Of a DNA stretch of 64,000 nucleotides, positions 1-10,887 are shown piece after piece; position 1 is the first letter of the stretch, and the number at the start of each line of letters is the position of its first letter. The notes beneath the pieces were generated by a model. It ran no database searches. It was not told where the DNA came from and saw only the letters and a program-made list of their open reading frames with translations. A program made the translations under genes and the position numbers. Origin of the DNA: Phymorhynchus buccinoides (lineage: Eukaryota > Mollusca > Gastropoda > Neogastropoda > Raphitomidae); assembly GCA_017654935.2 (NCBI GenBank), contig CM065684.1:59815812-59879811 (forward strand), read 5' to 3'.

Positions 1-57
1 TCCACAGGGGAACAAGTTTTCTGGCGGTACCCCGGCTAACGGTTCCAGCATTGTGTG

Positions 58-440
58 TCGTGATGACACACCGTGTCACCTCATGGCTCTCACAGAGAAA
101 CCGGGTGGTGCTAATAAATGGTAGGTAGTGTATTATATGATGCAGAGTAATATCATAATAATGTGTTGTAGTGATGCCACACCGTGTCACCTCATGGCCA
201 GGGCTCCCAGGGACCTCCATTTGGGGGTCTATGAAGTACTAAAGTTCTCAAGGACCCTTTAAAAGAATGTGCAGGGGGTCCCAGGGATGCATTAGAAAAA
301 TTATTTTTAGCATTCGCAATGCCACTGGGACATGAAGGAGTCCCTGGGACCCATTGCTTTGCGGGACGATTGGGTAGAAGCCTGGTGGTGCTAATAAATG
401 GTAGGTAGTGTAGTATATGATATAGAGTAATGCATTAATG
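58..440. repeat. Locally duplicated dispersed repeat
   Basis: A block around 103-151 (GGTGGTGCTAATAAATGGTA onward) recurs at 381-432, a spacing of about 279 bp. A second block ending ACCGTGTCACCTCATGGC occurs at 58-86 and 171-198. The sequence between them holds imperfect inverted pieces around GGTCCCAGGGATGCATT. No convincing coding potential is seen. It is probably a repetitive element fragment of unknown class. Confidence 0.5.
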
Positions 441-640
441 TGTTGTTGTTGTCGTTGTTGTTGGCTTACCCTGGCTAAATGACTCCAGGGATCATCCCAA
501 CAGCCGAAGCACTTGAACACTGTGCTAAAGGTGCACCAGCTAGGGATGAGAACATTACGTGTGTGACCGTTTTTGATTACCCCGCCTCGTGAGCAGCCAC
601 ACTCCGTCTTCGGAGAGAATGTGTTGTATTCTACTGTTTT
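440..640 (+). repeat. GTT-headed dispersed repeat (family R1), copy 1
   Basis: The block starts with a (GTT)n run, then a segment containing GACTCCAGGGATCATCCCAA and GATGAGAACATTACGTGTGT, and ends near a CCGTCTTCGGAG stem. The same order is found at 28494-28605 (plus) and 47510-47685 (minus). Shared order and a microsatellite at one end suggest a SINE-like non-autonomous retroelement, but no promoter boxes or target-site duplications were confirmed. Confidence 0.6.
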
Positions 641-1082
641 GGGTTGTGTTATCTTGGTCAGCTTATTATTTGGTATTATGTACTTTATAGTCACAGAGGC
701 GCCCCACCCATTTTTGGCTCACTCGTGTCAACGACACGAATTGAGTCTATGTTCTCATGCCTCTTCGGTTTTCCGGGTGTCTGTGTGTGTGTGTCTGTCT
801 GTGGTAACTTTAACGTTGGCTTTTTCTCGGGAACTACAAGGCGTACATTGTTCAAACTTTGCATACACGTAGATGTTTATGCAAGCTTTCAAGAAAGATT
901 ATTTGCATATTAAAATTTAAAAAAAAATGACTATGACCTTTGACCTTTTACATTTGATTTTCGTCTTGGCCATATCTTTCACAATTTTGCAGTTAAATTA
1001 CCGAAATTTGGCGTGGTGGTGTATTAGCCTAGTGTGAAATGGTATGTACAGTGACTTTTACTTTTTTTTATTTTTATTGAAC
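641..1082. other. Non-coding, nothing recognised
   Basis: AT-rich sequence with short GT runs and a segment containing TGACCTTTGACC. No exon, RNA gene or element boundary could be supported. Confidence 0.5.
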
Positions 1083-3120
1083 TTTTTTTTTTTTACATTT
1101 TCAAATACAGAACATAAACATAGCTAGGCAAAATAATACAAACCATATGACAAAAATACCACAACACGTACACATACAAACACATACGTCTGCACATATT
1201 CACACACACACACACACACACACATACACACACACACGTGAACGCGCACACACAGACACATATACACACATATACTACATGTTTTAGGTTAAATAAATAA
1301 ATAGGTACATTCAATAATCAAACTTTCAACACGAGCTGGACGTTGCAAAATGTTAGTCCACTAATTCTATGACAGGTTATCATTCTTTTTTTATATATGT
1401 TATTTTAAAGAAAAAATCTGCAAAAGACAAGGTTCAATAAATACCTCAATGTCACACACAATGGCTGGTTGTTGTTTTTCAAATACAGCATTAGCGATAA
1501 TAATAGTATTATCCAAAAATAGACACATAAAAATACTAGAAATACTGAGTTAGTTAGTTATGTTGCACAGGTTTGGGTATAAGACAGCAAAAGGCGTGAG
1601 AAAATAAATACATATGATCAATTGTCACAAAACAATGGAATATATGGCAACCACTTGGTAGAAAAGTCATTGTATTCTAAGTTCAGGTACGCAATGTGTT
1701 TTTCGATTCTGTAACGATAATTCATTTTTTTCAAAAATAGTCACCCGCGGAAGGCATCTTTGTATTTTGCATGTGTATATGTAATATTTTGCAAACAATA
1801 CAATGAAATAAAAAACTGAATCAAGTTTAATATTTATGTCAAAACCCAGTAATATAAGTGTTTCTGTTAATTTTAGATTTTCTGCATTGAAGCATTTGTC
1901 TTTTACTATATTCAAGAATGTGTCCCAAAAGTCTTTAATGTGTGGACATTTCCAAAACATATGGTCAATACTGTCCTTGTTTGTGCCACAAAAACTACAA
2001 TTTTCATTCTGAACAATTCCCATTTTTATCAGTATCACATTAGTACCCAGGCATCTGTGCAAAATTTTAAGTTGAAACCATTTTAGTTTAATATCTTTTA
2101 TTTTGTGTGTAAATAAGAAGCATGATTTCCAGTCGTTATTAACTGATAATTTTAAATCCCAAGTATTACAACATTTTGATTTTTTATTATTTTCAGTTAG
2201 TATATCATAATAAGGTTTGGAACCTTTGTGAACAGAAAACAAAATCTTAAAACACAGAGGTGAATCAATATATTTATTATTTTGTATAGTAATACTGGAT
2301 TTCTTAATATAGTCATTGATTGCATGTTTGATCCCTGTGAAAGTAATAAAGTCAATATTTACATTAAAGTTTTCCTTAAAACTTGTGTAACTGAGAAAAT
2401 TACCTTCAGTGTCATAGAAAAACGCAAGTAAATTAATATTGTTTTGATCAAGTACTTTGGATGTGATGAATTTCTTTCCAATTTGGATTCTGTTATTAAA
2501 AAACAGTGGCTCAGAAAGAAATTCAGCAGAATCTTTTGGTTTACATTGATAGAAAAATGTTTTGTAAGCCTCTAAAACATCTGTCCAAAACTGATTATCT
2601 TTGTTAAATTTTGAAATATACTCAGGGCCATAATTATTGATAAGTGACCATTTTGGAAAGCTTTTTAGCAAAATATGTGTCCATTTGTGTGTGGATTTTT
2701 CAACTCTACGCATCCATGATACTTTTAATGATAAAACAAACGCTTTTAAATCTGGCAAGCCAATACCACCATTTTTTATGTTTTTATGCGCTGTTTTACG
2801 ATTAATCTTGTCTGGCTTTTTATTCCACACAAAGTTATAGCAACACTTTTGATAAGTTTCCAAAAATATGTCAGGTGGGTTTGGTAAAAGCAGCCATAAA
2901 TGGGTTAATTTGGAAAGAATAACAGATTTTAGTATAGCTATTCTGCCCAGAGGAGTCAGTTGTCCTTTTACCCATACCCTAAACAACTGTTTAACATCTG
3001 CTAGTTTGTCTGCATAATTCATAGCCACACACTCTTTCAAAAGACTTTTACTTTCTTGACCTAACCTTGACATTTGACCTTGAACATCATCAATTATTTG
3101 TTTGGGCCATATATTTTATA
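1083..3120 (-). mobile_element. 5'-truncated L1/Tx1-type LINE, RT C-terminal region
   Basis: An open frame on the minus strand runs from just inside a stop near 3120 down to 1667, about 480 codons. It reads like the part of an L1/Tx1-clade ORF2 after the RT catalytic core: PLGRIAILKS, FVWNKK, NGGIGLPDL, then a CCHC-type finger CSFCGTNKDSIDHMFWKCP near the end. The 3' UTR continues to a T-rich run at about 1083-1095, which is a poly(A) tail in the element's orientation. It contains a (CA)n tract at 1201-1255. EN and the RT catalytic motifs are missing, so this is a dead-on-arrival 5' truncation. The open frame with no internal stop suggests a fairly young insertion. Confidence 0.85.
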
Positions 3121-3810
3121 TCCTGGCAGATACAGTCCACAAATTTTGCAAGCAGGTAGACTGGTTTAAGATAAAATGGAATGCGAAGTGTTGTCTACCT
3201 CGGTGACCATAATCACCTTGACCTTGAATTTTTGTCTTTCAAAATATCACATGAACCGCTGCACGGATTCGCTTACAATTTTGTAGGGTGATATATCACA
3301 TCAAGCTTATGAGTCCAGGAACATGGAGTTTATTTGAAAGTAAATGATTTAGCAGTTAGATCTATCTCTGGCATTCAGATCTATCTCCAACAAAACACAG
3401 CCAGTGAGCCTTAAAAGCTTTGCCTCTTGTTTTCTTTTTTTAGCATGCGATTATGATAATGCGTATAGGCCTACACCACTTCATCTAATCCGATGGCTCT
3501 GACACATGAATAATAATAATAATAATAATACAACAAGCCGTTACAATATAGCACACACAATAACGCTCGCAATCAACGCACACGCTTAGGTACACAGATA
3601 TTACAACACCCACCCACATACACACATATTCTTTCCCTTCTTTTTTTCTTTTTTTGGGGGGCTGATATTAAAATTAATTGTATTCTGCAGTGATTGGTAT
3701 CGGAATCAACTTTGGTGGAGGGGAGTTAATTAGAAAGAGAGTATTCACCCTTTGTTCAATTTCGTTATCTCCTCTCTTGGCCTCACTATTTCATTCTTTG
3801 TATTTTACAG
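3121..3810. other. Presumed intron or upstream sequence of the EGF gene
   Basis: No coding exon recognised. It contains a short (AAT)n run near 3510-3530 and ends in a good pyrimidine-rich tract directly before the acceptor at 3809-3810. An earlier exon ending in phase 2 is expected by the splice logic, but was not found here or further upstream. Confidence 0.4.
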
Positions 3811-3939
3811 TGTCGGGGTGCAGACGCAGACTGTCGGGGTGTTCGCTTTTCAAACTACTTCGGTAGATCAGGGGACCTGTGCCACTGATGTGCTGATTGA
3901 CCCTACTGTGGCCAAAACACAGGCCTGTGTGCAAGTGGG
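3811..3939 (+). CDS. EGF/mucin-like protein, exon: N part of beta-sandwich-like module
   Basis: A 129-bp exon in the frame SVGVQTQTVGVFAFQTT...QACVQVG, bounded by a pyrimidine-rich acceptor ending TTTTACAG and a donor GTATGT. It enters in phase 2 and leaves in phase 2. Two cysteines (GTC, QAC) are visible. The next exon (5506-5555) completes the codon and adds a third cysteine. The exon at 59938-60114 has the same 2/2 phases and sits in the same position before a short exon and EGF exons, so the two are probably homologous modules. The fold is unassigned; an extracellular Ig-like or HYR-like beta sandwich is my inference from the alternating hydrophobic pattern. The upstream exon and the signal peptide were not found. 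Confidence 0.55.
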
Positions 3940-3982
3940 GTATGTAGGGGGGTGGGGGTGGGGGTGGAGGAGGGTGGTGGAG

Positions 3983-3984
3983 GT

Positions 3985-4040
<56 letters not shown>
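3983..4040. repeat. (GT)n microsatellite
   Basis: Pure GT run of roughly 29 units just inside the intron that follows the exon ending at 3939. Confidence 0.95.
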
Positions 4041-4042
<2 letters not shown>

Positions 4043-4265
4043 AAGTCAAGTCAAGTCAAAATTATCTTTATTGACGATACAGGAGTAAGCTACAAGCTTT
4101 TTTCATCCTGTTGTCATGAAAAGAAGAAACAATACTGAATCAAATAAAATGTAAAGATCAACAATGAAATTTGGCGTAAGGAAACAAAGCACGATGAACA
4201 AATATCAAAAACAAATCATACATGCATCATGACTAGCAAATACAGTATGCATAAAATATAAATAC
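4041..4265 (-). mobile_element. LINE 3'-end fragment with (TTGAC)n tail, minus strand
   Basis: On the minus strand the sequence reads through an AATAAA signal (in GTCAATAAAGATAA) into four TTGAC units next to the GT tract. An AATAAA followed by a short-unit tandem tail matches the 3' ends of other LINE tails in this window (34385, 34670, 44820). The 5' limit is unclear. Confidence 0.45.
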
Positions 4266-4397
4266 AAATGTAATCATACTTTGAAAGGGAGAGAGCAAGA
4301 GGTGGTGGGACAAGAAAAAAAGATTGAGACATAGAGGCTGATAGAGACACCGTAAAGAAGAGACAAATAGAAAGGAGCCTGATAGACACAGAGAGAG

Positions 4398-4423
4398 AGA
4401 ATGAGAGAGAGAGAGAGAGAGAG

Positions 4424-4505
<82 letters not shown>

Positions 4506-4513
4506 TGTGTGTG

Positions 4514-4544
<31 letters not shown>

Positions 4545-4596
4545 TGTGTGTGTGTGTGTGTGTGTGGTTTGTATGTATGTATGTATGCGTTTATGA

Positions 4597-4692
<96 letters not shown>
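4398..4692. repeat. Compound (AG)n/(GT)n microsatellite
   Basis: Alternating long AG and GT runs, broken by a (GTAT)n-like patch near 4570-4590. A second GT-rich and GC-mixed run lies at 4801-4920. Long open frames here are artefacts of dinucleotide repeats. Both are intronic in the EGF gene model. Confidence 0.95.
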
Positions 4693-4694
<2 letters not shown>

Positions 4695-4920
4695 ACGCAG
4701 CCACATCCCGGCTTGTCAGGTCGCGGAATCTGAAATTAGCAGTCCAAGGGGAAGCGAATCTATGTTAGTCCGTCAGGAGGCAACCAACCGAGGAGACATC
4801 CGTGTGTGTGTGTGTGTGTGTGCGTGTGTGTGCGTGTGTGCGCGTGCGTGCGTGCGCGCGCGTGCGTGCGCGTGCATGCGCTGGGTGCGTGCGTGCGTGC
4901 GTGCGTGTGTGCGTGCGTGT

Positions 4921-5505
4921 AAGAAAAGGAAAGCTTGAAAAGAAGGGTTAATGATTGACATAGTGTTATTAGAACCTGATGATCCACCAAGTCTTTCTTT
5001 CTCTAATTAATGTTTCAAGTATTTCGGCTGTTATTGTGTTTAACTGTACTGAAGTCAATAGAATTCTAAGTTTGTTGTTGTTGTTGTTGTTTGTATTATC
5101 GTTTAAATGTGAGATTCCGCCTTCTGCTTTCATTCATGCTGAAATCCTTTTTCCAAATTTGAACTTTTACGTATGAGTTGATTCTATGTGTTAAAAATAT
5201 CTTTGAGTTGTGATTGGGTTATATGTTTGTTTGTTTGAAAAGCTTAAATCAAGTTTGGATGTTTTATTAGTATAGTTAAATCTGGACAACCGTTTACCAA
5301 GTTCAATCTTCATTTATCTTAGTAAATATAGATATTGATTGTTTTATTATTTTTAAGTTTCAGTCTTGAATTTTATTTGTATTTTTTCGCTGTTCCATCT
5401 TCTAGGCCATACAGTGGCGTTGTTTCCGCGCCGCTCCTTCCGAATCCCAATTCGCCAGTGTTGATTTTTAACATATTCAAATTTCTCTTTATTTTTTTAA
5501 TTCAG
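4921..5505. other. Intron sequence, nothing recognised
   Basis: AT-rich intron between the exons at 3811-3939 and 5506-5555. Only short GTT and GTTT runs are visible, and a T-rich tract precedes the acceptor. Confidence 0.4.
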
Positions 5506-5555
5506 AGTTGGTGGGGAAGAACGTTGCTTCAAGATCCACACTGTACATCATAAAC
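5506..5555 (+). CDS. EGF/mucin-like protein, short exon closing the beta-sandwich-like module
   Basis: A 50-bp exon. The phase-2 remainder GG from the previous exon plus A gives Gly, and the frame then reads VGGEERCFKIHTVHHK, leaving one base (C) before the donor GTGAGT. The phase change from 2 to 1 is what is needed to enter the phase-1 EGF exon at 7064, where the joined codon is CAT (His) followed by DPC. The same short 2-to-1 exon is found in the downstream module (61105-61148, 44 bp). Skipping this 50-bp exon would shift the frame. The alternative acceptor two bases downstream would break the frame, so 5506 is preferred. Confidence 0.6.
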
Positions 5556-6014
5556 GTGAGTTTTGATCGTTTTTGTTTGTTTGTTTGTTTTTTCCGTTCG
5601 TATCTGTGTTGATTCTTGTTCTTGTTGATTCTTGTTCCTGCACTCCATTCTAACACATACTGCATAGACACTTCGCTGACATTTTGTTTGTCCAATCCCC
5701 TTATTTCTTCAAAGCAACGTTTTGTTTATGGTTAGCCAAATTGGTGAATGATCATTTTGGAGACTGCTTGGCTCGTAGCCATGAAGAGGGGAAGTGTTGT
5801 TTTGTTCTCTATGCTGAGTGTTTCATTGGTTTGACAGAGGCATTGTTTGCCGAAATATCACATGTTTTGTTAAATTTGTCGTCAATAGATTAACGTCACT
5901 TTGAGCACGTTGTGTATTATTTTGTTTGCATGGTGTTTGGGTGAACATATAAAGCGGAAAAAGACCCACCTCAGTTTCTGTGAAACTGCATTCTTTAGTT
6001 AATTTTGTCTGTGG
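5556..6014. other. Intron sequence, nothing recognised
   Basis: Contains (GTTT)n-like runs near 5573-5590 and no supportable exon. Confidence 0.4.
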
Positions 6015-6090
6015 TATAAATGCCTTGCCCATGGTACACCCCCACTTGCTCGGCCAAGAGCACTTTCGGACAGCTGGCGTCAGAGAAGGT
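6015..6090 (+). repeat. Fragment of dispersed repeat family R3
   Basis: Contains TGCCTTGCCCATGG, then CTCGGCCAAGAG and GGACAGCTGGCGT, the same order as at 28965-29040 and, reversed, 49990-50070. It runs directly into a family R2 copy. Another short R3 piece (TGCCTTGCCTAATGG) follows that copy at about 6436-6470, so R2 seems to have inserted into R3. Confidence 0.6.
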
Positions 6091-6435
6091 TCTTTTTCTT
6101 CTTACTCTTCATCGTCGATTGCTCAGACAGTCTCCTGTCATATGAGCGCAGATGCGTCATGCTGCCGTTATGCACCCTACTAAGAAATAGGTCCAGCATG
6201 TCCGTCTTCGGATGGAGAGAATCTTTGTAAGGATTTCTAGATAAAAGGCAGGAGAATGGACCAGTAAGGCAGGAAGATAGTAGATGACAATAAGCAAAGG
6301 GAAAAGGCAGAGCCAAAGAGTGTGACAGATTATAAGAAATTACAAGCACGGAACTTACAGAAGGTGGAGGAACTATTTGTATGAAAGACTCCCTCCCCCC
6401 GGTATCCCCATGGGGGGATTTTGTTTGAATTAAAA
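6091..6435 (-). repeat. Dispersed repeat family R2, minus-orientation copy
   Basis: About 345 bp. One end is GGTATCCCCATGGGG and the other is the segment CTCAGACAGTCTCCTGTCAT. Between them lie CAGCATGTCCGTCTTCGG and a purine-rich middle. The same order occurs at 9700-9955, 29690-30000 and 35030-35335 (plus) and 63200-63400 (minus). It is a multi-copy non-autonomous element of unknown class. Confidence 0.65.
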
Positions 6436-6470
6436 ATGCCTTGCCTAATGGTACACCCCCACTCGTTGTG

Positions 6471-7063
6471 GAAACGCTACCTAGTCCCCAAAGCCCCAAA
6501 AGATACGGAATCTAGACGTTCACAAAATACTACGTCATGACAGGATGTTCCATTAGTTTAGAAAAGCAATTATGATACATGTCTCACTTTGCTATTGGCC
6601 CAGGCTTAAGGCCACCAGTGGTAGAGACCGTTAAAGTAAACATCTATTGGTCTTGTTTTATTTTCCTTTTTTTGTTTTTGCTTCTACCATGGAGAAAGTG
6701 TCCCTGGAAGTTGGAGTAGTTTCAACGGTTCGGGAGTGCGTGGTATGCAGTGTCATGCCACAGACGTGGAGTGTCTGTCTATGCACCGTTAGTGTGGTCT
6801 TCCCTCTGGATCCTGTTCCTGAGCGATTCATGGTGCGGGCCCATAGAGATGACTGGTTCATTGGCTTTTATTGTGTTGGTGACCAAACCACTTGATAGCT
6901 CTATACAGATGCTCAATGGAGTGGTTGACTAATTGTACACCAATTGTCTATCCCATGTAATTAACTTCTCAAGTGAAAAACAAAATCAATAGCGTTTTAT
7001 TTCTTGGTTGGTAGATACGCGGCAATTCGTCCTTGGTAGTTTTTAATGCTCTTTGGTTTTCAG
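6471..7063. other. Intron sequence, no supported exon
   Basis: A Cys-containing stretch at 6730-6790 was considered as a decayed EGF exon but has neither six cysteines nor matching splice phases. Otherwise featureless. Confidence 0.4.
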
Positions 7064-7183
7064 ATGACCCCTGTGCCAACAACGGGCAGTGTCAAAATGG
7101 CGGGCGTTGTATCCCGGATGCGAAGAATGGCGGCCGCCAGTGTCTGTGTGCTAAAGGGTACACGGGACCTCAGTGCGAAAATG
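7064..7183 (+). CDS. EGF/mucin-like protein, EGF domain 1 exon
   Basis: A 120-bp phase 1-1 exon with acceptor GGTTTTCAG and donor GTGAGT. It encodes one complete EGF-like domain with the six cysteines in canonical order: DPCANNGQCQNGGRC, then a loop, then RQCLCAKGYTGPQC. The GYTGPQC ending is the EGF hallmark. There is no D/N-x-D/N-E/Q/C calcium-binding signature at the N-terminus, so it is probably a non-calcium EGF. Symmetric 1-1 phase is typical of shuffled extracellular EGF exons. The acceptor joins cleanly to 5506-5555 and the donor to 8965-9099. Confidence 0.9.
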
Positions 7184-8964
7184 GTGAGTCCACAGCATGA
7201 AATTCGTTCTCTGCGTGTTAGCACACATTTTCTGCAATAGACGATTTTCTAAAAAAAAATAGGGGAGAGCACTTCGTGAAAATTAGAGTTGTTTACCTCC
7301 ATTACTCGGTCAAACACCATAGCAACAATGCAACAATGGCGTCGAAACTTGAAACCGCAGGATGCGAGTTAGCGACTTGCAAACATTGTTTTAGACAAAT
7401 TAGGGGTGGCAGTGGCCACAAACTGATAACTTGCAAACTGTGACGTAAAAATATAAATGACTTTTTTTTTTTAAAATTACGCGCGGTGTTCTAAGTGCTG
7501 TATGTCTGCTCAAACACACGAGTCGATAGGCTACGAGAGCTGATGGTAGAGTGACTCCCCCTGTTTGACCTATTGAATTAGGCAAGATAATTCCCATACA
7601 CCATTAAATTACTCCCTTTAATTATTTCCGAACAATTCCTATTGCTGCACATCTACTTCTTGTTGTCTTCTTGTTATTTATGTTGTTGATTTTAACATTT
7701 TCTCTAAAAAAATATATACAATCTCTGATTGGTGAAAACGGTAGGCATTGAGCTTAGCATTTTTAGTTGAGTCGCTATTGTTTACTTGTGGAGCTGTCAA
7801 TTGTTTTTCTGTCAGTTTTGTTTTTGTTGAAGTCCAAATCGTCACACAGACGATGCTTGTTTAAAGCTGTAACAAGTCATGTGTACAGTTAGCAACAAAA
7901 TACTTCGCTTACGCTTATTTTATGTATGTTTGGTCGTTCGGAGAAAGACTTTTCAGTTTGATAGCTTTCCGCATAGAATCCTGCCATTCACTGAAAATTG
8001 AAATCAATAAGAACAGGATAGTGCAGCGGACAGTTTTCTGTTTATTTAACAAATGATTTTAGGTCTATAGAATGATTTATAAATCTCGGGTCCTTCCGAT
8101 GATTTCAAGATATCTGGTCTTATTTATCTTTTAGCAATAAAGGGTACACACACACACACATGTACGCGCAAAGCTCCGCGCAAAAATTCATGCACAATGC
8201 GCAAAAAATCAAACAAACCTGAAGTAAAAAATATAAAAGAGTGTGCACATTACACGGCGGAAACTCATGCACAATATGTTGTTGTTGTTGTTGTTGAGTG
8301 GAGGTTTTACGTCCTCATGGCGGAAAGCCCTTAGGGCAAATGCCAAAGACACCAACACCACCATGCGCAATACCATCCGCTTATTTCTGATATAAGTGTA
8401 TGGGGTTTCTGCCAACGGAACTTGCGGATTACGGATCTAATGTGTGTGTGTCCTAAGTCGGATCTTTTCCAATTCATGTGCCAACTATGCATGTTCAGAA
8501 GCAAACCGTCATGTTTCAGTGTCCGTTTCGTAGCCTTGAACTCAGTAGGCCTAAGTGAGAGAAAGAGGTCGTAATAGCTTGCACAGTTCAATAATCAATA
8601 ATATTGAGCCTTAAGTGTTCCTTCACATGGCGTTATTGTATGTGCGTATGCGTGTGAGTGCATGTGTGTCAAGTGTATGTGTGTGTATGTGAGTGTGTGT
8701 GTGTTTTCGTTCTTTATTTTTACATCTGTTCACCCGTAAGTGATATTAGACATACACACACACACACAAAAAAAAGTGTGTGTGTAATTAAGCCTACAGC
8801 AGAAAGCTATTGAAGTGAGACTATGTGTATGTACTTGTGTGTGTGGATGCTTGTCTATGGGTGTGTTTATGTGTGCGTACTATATGCGTGCGTGCCTCTA
8901 TGTATGTGTGTGAGTGAGTGATTGTTTGTGTGTGCACGCATGCATACGTATTTGTGTCCCACAG
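7184..8964. other. Intron between EGF exons 1 and 2
   Basis: About 1.8 kb. It contains CA/GT-rich runs at 8146-8160 and 8630-8960, and a (GTT)n-headed segment at 8275-8350 (GGTTTTACGTCCTCATGGCG) that may be another dispersed repeat. No further exon seen. Confidence 0.6.
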
Positions 8965-9099
8965 ACGCGTGCGCCAGTGGTCCGTGTGCGAATGGCGGTC
9001 AGTGCATGGTGGACCCAACAGACGCTGCAGTCTACCACTGTCAGTGTCCCCTGGACTTCACTGGCCCTACCTGCGACACACCTGTGACAATCACTACCA
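8965..9099 (+). CDS. EGF/mucin-like protein, EGF domain 2 exon
   Basis: A 135-bp phase 1-1 exon with acceptor GTGTCCCACAG and donor GTAAAG. Six cysteines: DACASGPCANGGQC, a loop, YHCQCPLDFTGPTC, then the linker DTPVTITT that leads towards the Ser/Thr-rich exon. The previous intron leaves G, which completes GAC (Asp). The last base A joins the next exon at 10888 to give AAG (Lys). The donor lies at the start of an 82-bp tandem repeat (9099-9340), so donor-like sites are present two more times downstream. Confidence 0.9.
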
Positions 9100-9340
9100 G
9101 TAAAGCATGCTTAAGCTCTTCGGCTTTTTATGCAACAAATCACTGGATGTATTTGTAACCCACAAGTGCCAACTCCTACCGGTAGAGCATGCTTAAAACC
9201 TTTAGCTGTTTGTGCAACAAATCACTGGATGTATTTGTAACCCACAAGTGCCAACTCCTACCAGTAGAGCATGCTTAAAACCTTTAGCTGTTTGTGCAAC
9301 AAGTCACTGGATGTATTTGTATCCCCACCTGTTTACAAAC
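9099..9340 (+). repeat. 82-bp tandem repeat carrying a splice donor
   Basis: About 2.9 copies of an 82-bp unit starting at 9099, 9181 and 9263. Each begins AGTAAAGCATGC, GGTAGAGCATGC or AGTAGAGCATGC, preceded by CTACC. The first start coincides with the donor of EGF exon 2, so the duplication began at or inside the exon-intron border. Confidence 0.85.
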
Positions 9341-9368
9341 CAAGACTACCCGGTAACAACATAATCAT

Positions 9369-9613
9369 ATTCGATGGCTTTGGAGTCAAAACGGAACTAT
9401 CTTTAGATAGTCCATTGACATATTATTGAACTTATTACGAATACTAATAACTTGTATTAAAAAAAAAGAATGCAGAAATATAAAAAGCAAAAACCCCTTT
9501 TTAAATTTCTGCAGTCATTGTTTGATACAAGTTTATTAGTTTTTATAATAAATCCAATAATACGTCAATGGGCTATCTAAAGGATAGTCCGTTTTGACTC
9601 CAAGCCATCGAAT
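9369..9613. mobile_element. Foldback MITE
   Basis: About 245 bp, and almost entirely an inverted repeat. The left end begins ATTCGATGGCTTTGGAGTC and the right end is its near-perfect reverse complement, GACTCCAAGCCATCGAAT. The arms stay similar for about 100 bp, through GATAGYCCATTGACRTATT and on into the AT-rich centre. No coding capacity. A target-site duplication was not resolved. Intronic in the EGF gene. Confidence 0.8.
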
Positions 9614-9699
9614 TGCAAATTGCTCCTCTGCCTTTTTTATTTAACCGACTTTCTATTTAAGTATGGATTTGAAGTGAAGAAATTTGTGTTTCCTTTCAT

Positions 9700-9955
9700 T
9701 GGCGTTTGGTTCTTGACTCTGCCTTTTCCCTTTGCTTAACTGTCATCATACGTGTTCTTCTGCCTTACCTGTCCATGTTTCTGCCCATTTTCACGAAAAC
9801 ACTTTCAAAAAAGATTTTCCTCCAGCCGAAAGTCGGACAAGCTGGGCCTAACTATTTCTTAGTTAGGCGCATAACGGCAGCATGACGCATCTCCGCTGAT
9901 AATTGACAGGAAACTGACCGTCTGAGTTTTCGAAGAGAAGAAGAAGAATTGAACG
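9700..9955 (+). repeat. Dispersed repeat family R2, plus copy
   Basis: Contains TCTGCCTTTTCCCTTTGCTT, then CCAGCCGAAAGTCGGACAAG, then GGCGCATAACGGCAGCATGA and ends after TTGACAGGAAACTGACCGTC. Lacks the GGGGATACC end seen in fuller copies. Confidence 0.6.
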
Positions 9956-10887
9956 TTGTGTCTAAGCAAGTGTAATATTGGCGATGTTCAAAACATATTC
10001 ACACTATGAAGATTATTTAATTTAAAGCAAGTACATGCTCGCGTGCTTATGCCGTGCTCCTTACATTTACATTACACAATTGACTAAATAGATGGAGACT
10101 GCATTTAAGCCAAGTACAAAGATGAACAAAAATTTAAATATTATTGAAGTGCATTTTAATATTACACACAAAAAACTAAATAAATAAATAAAGCTGAATC
10201 TGAAAGAAAATGAGAAACTAAAAGGACACCGAAACTTGCCATGCAACCATTTCGTTATTTGTAAGAATGATTTCAAACCGGGTGATCCAGGAAATTTGAG
10301 TTTGAAAAGAAAGTGTTTGGTCCAGTGGGACGCCAAGATTGCTCACAGATGCAGAAGTCTGAATAAGAACATTCCTTTCCTTTGTGTATTTTGTTTAAAT
10401 CATAAATAAGCGTCATTATGCAGTCTGTTTTGTGATATTACAAGTTTTTTTGTTTTTTTCCCCTTTTGATTGCGCTATTGTCTGTTTCAATTTTCGTATC
10501 TTACTTATTTTGTCACTGTTTACTCATGCATTTTTGTGAACAGCTTGTTAAATGAAAAATTACTCTTTTTTTAATTTTAATATACGTTAAAAAGACCACA
10601 ACAGGAAAATAGTGAAGAAGAAAGCAAACAAAATAATAAATATTATGTCTGTTGTGAAACCTAATAACAAGAATGGTTGTGAAAAGGGATTAACAATTGT
10701 TTCTATAATGTTTTGTATACGTTTAAATAGTCTTATTTCTGTAATTCCTTTATTTGCAAACAAAACCTTTTGGTATATAAACAATAAGCGCAAAAACCTT
10801 TTTCCAAGTTCATCTTCAGTACGATGAATAGGTGGAAGCTCACACGAAGAAGAAGAACATGACATTTGACTTTTTTTGTGATTCCAG
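9956..10887. other. Intron before the repeat exon, nothing recognised
   Basis: AT-rich, no supported exon. It ends in a T-rich tract and the acceptor ATTCCAG at 10881-10887. Confidence 0.5.

Noticed and set aside
4233..4961. Many long open frames on both strands
   Set aside because: They are translations of (AG)n, (GT)n and (CA)n tracts and have no coding content. The same applies to open frames in the dinucleotide tracts near 23.1-23.5, 29.3, 34.7, 50.5-51.3 and 53.8 kb.
6647..6895. Cys-containing 82-codon frame inside an EGF-gene intron
   Set aside because: The cysteine spacing does not make an EGF domain and neither border has splice signals in phase 1.
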